Part shown: piece after piece, positions 18,750-24,854 of the stretch
Layout of the letters: every line of letters starts with the position of its first letter
Numbering within the stretch: position 1 is the first letter of the stretch
Source of the DNA: RCIO01 sp035555795
GTDB taxonomy: Bacteria > Pseudomonadota > Alphaproteobacteria > Rhizobiales > Rhizobiaceae
Reading direction: 5' to 3'
NCBI GenBank assembly: GCA_035555795.1
Contig: DATMGE010000009.1
Location: forward strand, 1 to 31,973
DNA: 31,973 nt
Notes under the pieces: model-generated
The model's database searches: none
Told to the model about the DNA's origin: nothing
Seen by the model: the letters and a program-made list of their open reading frames with translations, nothing else
Translations under genes and position numbers: made by a program

Positions 18750-19535
18750 TCATATAGGGTCTTGTTCGTCCTGCCGGAAGTCCCCGGGAAGCGCGCGCGC
18801 AAAGGCAAGCACGTCGACCTGCGCCACCCCGCCGCGCAGCAGCGCCTTCGTCACGGCCGCCACGGTCGCGCCGGTGGTGATGACATCGTCCACCAGCACG
18901 ACATTGCGCCCACGCAGCAAGGCTGCGCCTTTTTCCGTCACCGAAAAGGCTCCGCGCACATTCTCGGCCCGTTCGCGCGCCTTGAGCCCGACCTGCTGCT
19001 TCGTGCCGCGTATGCGGGTGACGAGATCGCCGTGGAAGGCCACGCCGCAGCGGACAGAGAGCGCGCGGGCCAGTTCCGCCGACTGGTTGAACCGCCGCAG
19101 GAAGAAACGTCGCCGGTGCAGCGGCACCGGCACGATCAGATCGGCATCTGCGAGAAGTTCCGCGCCGGCGCGCGCCATCCACACCGCCATCCAAGGCGCG
19201 AGATCGGTCCGGTCGCGATATTTCAGGCCCTGCACCAGCCGGCGCGCCACGCCGCGATAGGAAAGCGCCGCGCGTGCCCGCGCATAGGGCGGCGGATCGG
19301 CGATCGCAGCAGGCGAAACCGCGCCCTCGCCCATTTCATGGGTGAAGGGAATGCCCAGCACCGCGCACCATGGACGTTCGAGGAAAGCGGCCTCGCGCCA
19401 GCAGGCCGGACACAGCGATCCGGGCACGGCGGCGTGGCTGGCGCAGGCAAGGCAGGTCGGCGGAAACAGGATACGGGCCGGCCACGCAGCCAGCGCGCCA
19501 AGCTTTGCCTTGAATTCGACCGCGCGATCCGCCAC
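18750..19535 (-). CDS. comF: ComF family phosphoribosyltransferase-like protein
   Basis: 261 aa from a GTG with GGAGGG 6 bases upstream. The N-terminal zinc-ribbon Cys pairs (CLAC, CPAC) precede the conserved YRGVARRLVQGLKYRDR, PVPLHRRRFFLRRFNQSAELA and the PRPP-binding loop VVLVDDVITTGAT. ComF proteins are needed for DNA uptake in competent bacteria, probably helping to move or process single-stranded DNA, but are widespread in species not known to be competent. It is the first gene of a minus-strand operon. Its start lies 15 bases from a perfect palindrome shared with the divergent methyltransferase gene. Confidence 0.94.
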   Translation of the reverse strand: MADRAVEFKAKLGALAAWPARILFPPTCLACASHAAVPGSLCPACWREAAFLERPWCAVLGIPFTHEMGEGAVSPAAIADPPPYARARAALSYRGVARRLVQGLKYRDRTDLAPWMAVWMARAGAELLADADLIVPVPLHRRRFFLRRFNQSAELARALSVRCGVAFHGDLVTRIRGTKQQVGLKARERAENVRGAFSVTEKGAALLRGRNVVLVDDVITTGATVAAVTKALLRGGVAQVDVLAFARALPGDFRQDEQDPI

Positions 19536-19550
19536 CTCTCACCCTCCGGC

Positions 19551-19568
19551 TGGCACGATATCGTGCCA
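19551..19568. promoter_or_regulatory. 18-bp perfect palindrome, candidate operator
   Basis: TGGCACGATATCGTGCCA equals its own reverse complement. It lies in the 68-base gap between divergent comF and the NDUFAF5-like methyltransferase gene, where a dimeric regulator could control both. Its exact symmetry, without a loop, fits a protein site better than a terminator. I do not recognise it as a known operator. Confidence 0.5.
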
Positions 19569-19603
19569 TAATCCGCCGGCAAGATGCATGACCGGTAACG
19601 CAT

Positions 19604-20434
19604 ATGGAAAACCTCTTCGATCTGGCACTGGCGGCGCGGCGCAGGCAGCGCGCCGCCGTCGAGGCTGCGCCCGATGCCGATTTCCTCCTTCGCCGCAATG
19701 CGGAGGATCTGGCAGACCGCCTCGGCGCCGTGGAACGCCGCTTCGGACAGGCCGCCGCCATCATGGGAGCTGCCGAACATGCCCGCGCCGCCCTGCTCGG
19801 CAGCGGAAAGGCCGGCGAGGTGATGCTTGTCGCCACCAACACCACGGAAGCGCTGGAACTGGAGCCGGCAAGCCTCGACCTCGCCGTTTCCCTCAACGCG
19901 CTCGATACCGCCAATGACGTGCCGGGCCTGCTAGTTCAGATGCGGCGCGCCTTGCGGCCCGACGGGCTGCTTCTGGCGGCCTTCGCGGGAAACGGCACGC
20001 TCGCCGAACTGCGCGAATGCCTGCTTCAGGCTGAAACCGAACTCTCCGGCGGCGCCAGCCCGCGCATCCATCCCTTTGCCGATGTGCGCGAGGCAGGCGC
20101 CCTGCTCCAGCGCGCCGGCTTCGCGCTGCCGGTCGCCGATATCGAACAGGCGGTGGTGCGCTATGACGACATGTTCGCCCTGATGCGCGACCTGCGCGCC
20201 ATGGGCGCGACCAATGTGCTGGCGCAGCGCTCGCGGCGTCCGGCAAGCCGCGCGCTCTTCCTGCGCGCGGCCGAAATCTATGCGGAACGCTTTGCCGATC
20301 CCGACGGCCGCATCCGGGCAACCTTCACCACCATATGGCTGTCGGGCTGGGTACCGCATGCCTCGCAGCAGCAGCCGGCGCGACGCGGCAGCGCCACCGC
20401 ATCGCTGGCCGATGCACTGAAATCAGAAGATTAG
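19604..20434 (+). CDS. NDUFAF5-like SAM-dependent methyltransferase-fold protein
   Basis: 276 aa. The N-terminus (MENLFDLALAARRRQRA) and the segments LDLAVSLNALDTANDVPGLLVQMRRALRPDGLLLAAFAG and FADVREAGALLQRAGFALPVADIE resemble the BioC-like group that includes mitochondrial NDUFAF5, a complex I assembly factor that hydroxylates an arginine. The usual glycine-rich SAM motif I is not obvious, so binding of SAM is uncertain. The C-terminus has AEIYAERFADPDGRIRATFTTIWLSGWVPH, matching the same family as I remember it. Its likely job is respiratory complex assembly or an unknown modification; no complex I gene is nearby. It is divergent from comF and converges with a short pilin gene 28 bases away. 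The ribosome site is weak. Confidence 0.85.
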   Translation: MENLFDLALAARRRQRAAVEAAPDADFLLRRNAEDLADRLGAVERRFGQAAAIMGAAEHARAALLGSGKAGEVMLVATNTTEALELEPASLDLAVSLNALDTANDVPGLLVQMRRALRPDGLLLAAFAGNGTLAELRECLLQAETELSGGASPRIHPFADVREAGALLQRAGFALPVADIEQAVVRYDDMFALMRDLRAMGATNVLAQRSRRPASRALFLRAAEIYAERFADPDGRIRATFTTIWLSGWVPHASQQQPARRGSATASLADALKSED

Positions 20435-20462
20435 GGTCGTCAAAGCCCAGTAGGATGCCGGT

Positions 20463-20630
20463 TCACTGCCAGCTCTGGTTGAGCTCGCTCGTCGGACTGG
20501 CGAAGAGTTCCTTGATCTGGTCGGCAGTCAGGCTGATCGTGCTGATGATCGCCATCGACAGGATGCCGATGATCAGCCCGTATTCGATCATCGTTACACC
20601 GCGCTGGTCTTTCCAGAATCGCATCAACAT
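20463..20630 (-). CDS. Flp family type IVb pilin
   Basis: 55 aa, easily missed because of its size. The sequence begins MLMRFWKDQRG and continues VTMIEYGLIIGILSMAIIS: a short basic leader, the G/VTMIEY prepilin cleavage site with Glu at position 5 after the cut, and a hydrophobic helix of about 20 residues. This is the layout of Flp pilins of Tad systems. AGGG lies 7 bases before the ATG; an alternative ATG is two codons later. No cpa/tad assembly genes are in the window, so the pilin is an orphan here and would depend on genes elsewhere. The gene upstream on the same strand encodes an unknown small membrane protein. Confidence 0.85.
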   Translation of the reverse strand: MLMRFWKDQRGVTMIEYGLIIGILSMAIISTISLTADQIKELFASPTSELNQSWQ

Positions 20631-20740
20631 GCGTCAGCCCTTAATTGCGGACGCCGCGACACTAGGTGACGGAAGTTAACGAAGATTAAGGGCCACGCCC
20701 CGCCGTACCGCTTTCACGCGATTTCCACCACTTGCCCCGT

Positions 20741-21046
20741 TCAGCAATCGCCCGAGCGGCCGCCATTCGAGCGGATGATGCATACCGCGTTCGGCGAGGA
20801 CTGCAGCACGCTGCGGCGGATCGTATAGCTGTTGGTCGACGGTGCGATGGAGCCCGTGCTCATCCGGTCGAGCCCGGCCCCGCCGGAAGCAATCAGCGCA
20901 TTCACGCGGCGCTCGGCCATCGGGGCAAGCGTCACCGCCAGAACCGCTGCAACGGCGCCGAACAGGAGCGCCGTCCGCACCGGACGCGACATCATCAGGC
21001 GCGTGCCCGTTTCGCCTTCTTCCCGCTCGCGCCCGTCGATCGCCAT
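20741..21046 (-). CDS. small single-pass membrane protein of unknown function
   Basis: 101 aa from ATG 21046, which has GGAGG exactly 5 bases upstream; an earlier ATG at 21079 lacks a good site. The first 24 residues are charged, residues about 24-43 form one membrane helix (TALLFGAVAAVLAVTLAPM), and the remaining tail, about 55 residues, has the distinctive SYTIRRSVLQSSPNAVCIIRSNGGRSGDC with Cys at 89 and at the very end. A cytoplasmic N-terminus and periplasmic tail with a possible disulfide are inferred. I do not recognise a family with a function. It lies between mutT and an Flp pilin on the same strand, preceded by a 16-bp palindrome. Confidence 0.75.
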   Translation of the reverse strand: MAIDGREREEGETGTRLMMSRPVRTALLFGAVAAVLAVTLAPMAERRVNALIASGGAGLDRMSTGSIAPSTNSYTIRRSVLQSSPNAVCIIRSNGGRSGDC

Positions 21047-21104
21047 AGCCGCCTCCGTCCCCACCTGGACCGTGGCCATACTATCCGCGCCAGCATTGAA
21101 GGTT

Positions 21105-21120
21105 CCGTTAACGTTAACGG
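21105..21120. promoter_or_regulatory. 16-bp perfect palindrome between mutT and the small membrane protein
   Basis: CCGTTAACGTTAACGG equals its reverse complement. It begins 2 bases after the mutT stop and lies about 60 bases before the next gene's start on the minus strand. The sequence is A/T-rich in a GC-rich genome. It could be an operator for the downstream gene; as a terminator it lacks loop and T-run. Confidence 0.45.
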
Positions 21121-21122
21121 CT

Positions 21123-21536
21123 TCAGAGTAGGTCGATGAGATGGGCGATCAGCGGCAGGTCCGCCTCGGGCATCGGATAGTCGTGCAGCTTTGCCGGGCG
21201 CACCCATTTCAGCACCTGCCCCTCCTGCGGCACTGGAATGCCCCAGAACCGGCGGCACACGAAAAGCGGCATCAGCAGGTGGAAATTTTCATAGCTGTGG
21301 CTGGCGAAGGTCAGCGGCGCAAGGCAGGCGACCTTCGTCTCGATGCCAAGCTCCTCGTGCAATTCGCGCACGACCGCTTCCTCCGGGGTCTCGCCGGGCT
21401 CGATCTTGCCGCCGGGAAACTCCCACAGCCCCGCCAGTTCCTTGCCCTCCGGCCGCTGCGCGATGAGCACCCGCCCGTCCGCATCGACCAGCGCGCAGGC
21501 GACGACCAGCAGAAGCTTGCGCCCCGCCTCGCTCAT
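21123..21536 (-). CDS. mutT: MutT-type Nudix hydrolase (8-oxo-dGTP diphosphatase)
   Basis: 137 aa. The full Nudix box is present: GGKIEPGETPEEAVVRELHEELGI. LLLVVACALVDADGRVLIAQRP at the start and WVRPAKLHDYPMPEADLPLI at the end match MutT. It hydrolyses oxidised dGTP before it can enter DNA. It overlaps the GNAT gene by 4 bases and is translationally coupled to it. In Hyphomicrobiales I recall mutT in the neighbourhood of argJ and secA, which fits. Confidence 0.95.
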   Translation of the reverse strand: MSEAGRKLLLVVACALVDADGRVLIAQRPEGKELAGLWEFPGGKIEPGETPEEAVVRELHEELGIETKVACLAPLTFASHSYENFHLLMPLFVCRRFWGIPVPQEGQVLKWVRPAKLHDYPMPEADLPLIAHLIDLL

Positions 21537-22309
21537 GGCCGTCCGGCAGGCTTGCGGTAGTGGTAGCGATAGGCTTCGGTGAAGCCGAGCGATTTGTAGA
21601 GCTTGATCGCCACCTCATTGGCGGCTTCGACCTGCAGCCACGCCACCTTGGCGCCCCGCATACGCGCCCATTTGAGCGCCGAGAGCACGATGCGGCGGCC
21701 ATTGCCCTTGCCGCGCGCGACCGCCGAGGTCGCCACCTCGAACAATCCGGCAAGGTCGCCGTCATGCACGCATATGCATGTGGCCACCGGAACGTCTTCG
21801 GGCTCCAGCGCGAAAAGCCCCGCCTCGGGCCGGATCGCCGCGATGATGTCGGCAAGCCCGTCGCGCCGCCCGTTGGACGCGTCATGCACCTGCGCCACGG
21901 ATTTGACGAAGCGACCGACATCCTTGAGCGGTATATGGTCGATGGCGCCGGCCATCGACGCATCGGTCAGCGGCATCATCATCACCAGCGATTCCGAATA
22001 GGAATCCCATCCGTCGCTGTCGAGATGCGAGGCCAGCGCCTTGCCGGCCAGCGGCGACATGCGGAACACCAGTTGCCGTCCCGATTGCGCGAAATGGGCG
22101 TCCGCGCGGGCAATCCGCTCCGGCAGGTCGCGCGAATCGCCCGGATCGAGCGGGTTGACCGAATTGAGGCGCTTGGCCGAGTGGCCCTCGGTGATGCGGA
22201 TCACCCAGGTTCCGTCATAATGGACGGAGGTGGCCGGCCATGCGCGGAACCCGGCGGCCTCGAAGCGGCGCACCACGCCCAGCGGAGATGTGTTGAGGAT
22301 ATCGCTCAT
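21533..22309 (-). CDS. GNAT family N-acetyltransferase
   Basis: 258 aa. The C-terminal half (about 130-258) is a GNAT domain with a glycine-containing acetyl-CoA loop (VARGKGNGRRIVLSALKWA) and the classic ending VEAANEVAIKLYKSLGFTEAYRYHYR. The N-terminal half (WPATSVHYDGTWVIRITEGHSAKRLNSVNPLDPGD) probably forms a second, degenerate GNAT-like lobe. The substrate is unknown. It lies between argJ (81-base gap) and mutT (4-base overlap), so a role linked to arginine synthesis is possible but not shown. Confidence 0.92.
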   Translation of the reverse strand: MSDILNTSPLGVVRRFEAAGFRAWPATSVHYDGTWVIRITEGHSAKRLNSVNPLDPGDSRDLPERIARADAHFAQSGRQLVFRMSPLAGKALASHLDSDGWDSYSESLVMMMPLTDASMAGAIDHIPLKDVGRFVKSVAQVHDASNGRRDGLADIIAAIRPEAGLFALEPEDVPVATCICVHDGDLAGLFEVATSAVARGKGNGRRIVLSALKWARMRGAKVAWLQVEAANEVAIKLYKSLGFTEAYRYHYRKPAGRP

Positions 22310-22390
22310 CGCACCGCGTCACATGCGGCGCCGTGCGCGCTGCGCGAGCGCCAGCCGAAACGGAAACGTGCGATGTGGAACACCTGAGCC

Positions 22391-23632
22391 CTAGCTGCGA
22401 TAGTCGCCATTGATGGCGACATATTCCTTGGTGAGGTCACATGTCCAGACGGAAGCGGCGCCACGCCCGAGACCAAGATCGACATCGATGACGATTTCGT
22501 CGCTTTTCATATAGGTCGACACCGCTTCCTCCGAATAATCCGGATCGCGTTCGCCCTCATGCGCAACGCGGATGCCGCCGAAGGAAATCGACAGCAGGTC
22601 GCGGTCGGCCGGCTCGCCCGCCTTGCCGACTGCCATCACCACGCGGCCCCAATTCGCATCCTCGCCGGCGACGGCGGTCTTGACCAGCGGCGAATTGGCG
22701 ATCGACAGCGCAACCCGCTTGGCCGACTTCGACGACTTCGCGCCGCTCACGCGCACTTCGATCTGCTTGCGCGCGCCCTCGCCGTCGCGCACGACCTGCA
22801 AGGCGAGGTTCTTCAGCATCTTGTTCAGCGCACGGCGGAAACCCGCGAGCCGGGCATCGTCTGCCGTCTCGATCAGCGGCGCGCCGCGCCGCGCCGCTGC
22901 ACCCGTGGCGAAAAGGAGCAGCGTGTCGGAGGTCGAGGTGTCGCTGTCCACCGTCACCGAATTGAAGCTCTTGCCGACACCTGCCGACAGCATGGCCTGT
23001 AGCGCCGGCGCCGCGATCGGCGCATCCGTCGCCACGAAGGACAGCATCGTCGCCATGTCCGGCGCGATCATGCCGGCGCCCTTGGCGATGCCGTTGAGGG
23101 TCACCTCCACCTCGCCGATCTTCGCCTTGGCGGTGGCATATTTCGGATAGGTGTCGGTGGTCATGATGGCCTTGCCGGCCTCGGACCATTGCGCCGGCCA
23201 TGCCTGCCTGACGAGATCGTCCAGCAGATGGGTGAAACGCGAAGGATCGAGCGGCTCGCCTATCACGCCCGTGGACGCAAGGAACACCTCGTCCTCACGG
23301 CAGCCGGCCGCGGCGGCGGCGGCCTTCGCCGTCATCGCCGTCGTCTCGCGGCCCTTTTTGCCGGTGAAGGCATTGGCATTGCCGGAATTGACCACCAGCA
23401 CGCGGGCCCGCCCGCCGGGCAGGTTCTCGCGGCAGAAATCGACTGGCGCCGAAGGACATTTCGACCGGGTGAATACGCCGGCGACCGACGTGCCCTCGTC
23501 GAACACCATGACGAGCAGGTCGGTGCGTCCCTTATATTTGATGCCGGCCTGGGTCGTGGCGATCCGCACCCCCTCCACCGGCGGCATTTTTGGAAACGTC
23601 TTTGGTGCGAGGGGGGAAACGGCGGTCGACAT
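22391..23632 (-). CDS. argJ: bifunctional glutamate N-acetyltransferase / N-acetylglutamate synthase ArgJ
   Basis: 413 aa, standard length. The self-cleavage site is clear: KGAGMIAPDMATMLSFVATD, where the precursor is cut before Thr of the ATML motif to give alpha and beta chains, Thr becoming the nucleophile. Further marks are FTRSKCPSAPVDFCRENL, NSGNANAFTG and AGEDANWGRVVMAVGKAG. It transfers acetyl from N-acetylornithine to glutamate, recycling the acetyl group in arginine synthesis; whether it also uses acetyl-CoA cannot be told from sequence by eye. It starts 24 bases after the peptidyl-prolyl isomerase gene, so both are likely on one transcript, with GNAT and mutT downstream. Confidence 0.97.
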   Translation of the reverse strand: MSTAVSPLAPKTFPKMPPVEGVRIATTQAGIKYKGRTDLLVMVFDEGTSVAGVFTRSKCPSAPVDFCRENLPGGRARVLVVNSGNANAFTGKKGRETTAMTAKAAAAAAGCREDEVFLASTGVIGEPLDPSRFTHLLDDLVRQAWPAQWSEAGKAIMTTDTYPKYATAKAKIGEVEVTLNGIAKGAGMIAPDMATMLSFVATDAPIAAPALQAMLSAGVGKSFNSVTVDSDTSTSDTLLLFATGAAARRGAPLIETADDARLAGFRRALNKMLKNLALQVVRDGEGARKQIEVRVSGAKSSKSAKRVALSIANSPLVKTAVAGEDANWGRVVMAVGKAGEPADRDLLSISFGGIRVAHEGERDPDYSEEAVSTYMKSDEIVIDVDLGLGRGAASVWTCDLTKEYVAINGDYRS

Positions 23633-23656
23633 GATATGCGGGCCCGGTTAGCGTGA

Positions 23657-24619
23657 TTATTCCTTGGGTGCTTCGCCGGCAGGGGCATCGCCCTCAGTCG
23701 CCGCATCGGCGGCCGCCTCGGCGTCGAGCACCTTCTTCAGCTCGGGATCGGCAACGTCCACCGTGGCGGCCTTGCGCATCTCGGTCACCTTGGCGAGGTA
23801 GTTCTCGCGCAGCATGATGGAGCGGATCTGCTGCGAGACCTGCTCGAATGCCGGCGGCTGCTGCACGCGCTTGTCGGTGACCTTGATCACATGCCAGCCG
23901 AACTGCGACTTGACCGGCTCCTTGGTATAGGCGCCGACATCGAGCGCGAAAGCCGCCTGCTCGAATTCCGGCACCATGCGGCCGGGGCCGAAATAGCCCA
24001 GGTCGCCGCCATTCTGCGCTGCGCCGTCGCTCGACTTCTCCTTGGCCAACTCGGCGAAATCCTTGCCGGCATCCAGCTCCGCGATGATGGCCTTCGCCTC
24101 TTCCTCGGACGCCACCAATATATGGGCGGCCTTGACCTCGTTGGTCGGCGGCGTGTTGGCGATCTCCTGGTCGTAGCGCGCGCGTACCTGCTCGTCGGTG
24201 ATGGCGCCGGCGATCTGTTCCTCCACGAAGGCGCTGTGCAGCGCGCGCTCGCGCAGGAAAGCCATGCGGCGCTTGAATTCGTCGCTGTCGGCAATGCCGG
24301 CCTTTGCCGATTCGGCAGCGGCCAGCTTGATCTCGATCAGCGCCGACAGCGCGGCGGCGCGGCGCTGCTCCGGCGAAAGCTGCTGGAACTGCTGGTCAAG
24401 ATCGCTCATGGCAAGCGCCAGGTCGGCCTCGGTAATCTCCGTACCGTTGACCGTGGCGACCACCTTGGCGGGATCGACAGGGGCCGGCTGGGCGGCTTCG
24501 GCCTGCGGCTGCGCCGGTGCATCGCCGGTCTGGGCGAAGGCTGGAAGTGCGGCTGCGGAAGCCAGAAGCAGCGCTGCACCCATGCGGGTGCGAATGGATC
24601 GGCGGAACGAGGCGGTCAT
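23657..24619 (-). CDS. periplasmic parvulin-type peptidyl-prolyl cis-trans isomerase
   Basis: 320 aa with GGAG 7 bases before the ATG. A signal peptide ends at AFAQ (about residue 29). A Pro/Ala/Gln linker, a SurA-like N-terminal helical region (about 50-150, EITEADLALAMSDLDQQF) and a parvulin domain (about 160-260) follow: AAHILVASEEEAKAIIAELDAGKDFAELAKEKSSDG, GGDLGYFGPGRMVPEFEQAAFAL, QFGWHVIKV. It should help fold exported proteins in the periplasm. The C-terminus is an Ala/Glu/Asp-rich tail. It diverges from secA across about 235 bases and leads into argJ, so export motor and periplasmic folding helper share a control region. Confidence 0.93.
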   Translation of the reverse strand: MTASFRRSIRTRMGAALLLASAAALPAFAQTGDAPAQPQAEAAQPAPVDPAKVVATVNGTEITEADLALAMSDLDQQFQQLSPEQRRAAALSALIEIKLAAAESAKAGIADSDEFKRRMAFLRERALHSAFVEEQIAGAITDEQVRARYDQEIANTPPTNEVKAAHILVASEEEAKAIIAELDAGKDFAELAKEKSSDGAAQNGGDLGYFGPGRMVPEFEQAAFALDVGAYTKEPVKSQFGWHVIKVTDKRVQQPPAFEQVSQQIRSIMLRENYLAKVTEMRKAATVDVADPELKKVLDAEAAADAATEGDAPAGEAPKE

Positions 24620-24704
24620 GGAGAGTCTCCGTATTGGGTCTGGAGGTGTCCAGATCAGCGGAAATGTGGCGGTTTTTTGCGCCGGGGAGGCGATTGCGGC
24701 GGCG

Positions 24705-24733
24705 TTGACATCAGTTGTGCCCCCTCTTATCTG
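24705..24733 (+). promoter_or_regulatory. sigma-70-type promoter of secA
   Basis: TTGACA (24705-24710) is followed after exactly 17 bases by TATCTG (24728-24733), a strong match for a high-GC genome. Initiation near 24740 gives a leader of about 115 bases. It lies in the divergent region between the isomerase gene and secA. Confidence 0.7.
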
Positions 24734-24854
24734 TCCTTCGTCTTTGCGTCCATCATGCTTTTTCGGGCGCGTATTCGAGAGCCGCGCTGCGTCCTTGTAC
24801 CCGACCTGGGGGTTCCGTCAGCCCGGTATTGTTTAGGAATTGAAAGGGCCGTTC

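Noticed and set aside
19551..19568. Sigma-54 promoter suggested by TGGCACG
   Set aside because: The GG and GC elements are not at the required 10-base spacing; the exact symmetry explains the match better.
20676..20689. CtrA binding site upstream of the pilin
   Set aside because: TTAA-N6-TTAA differs from the TTAA-N7-TTAA spacing. Kept only as a remark.
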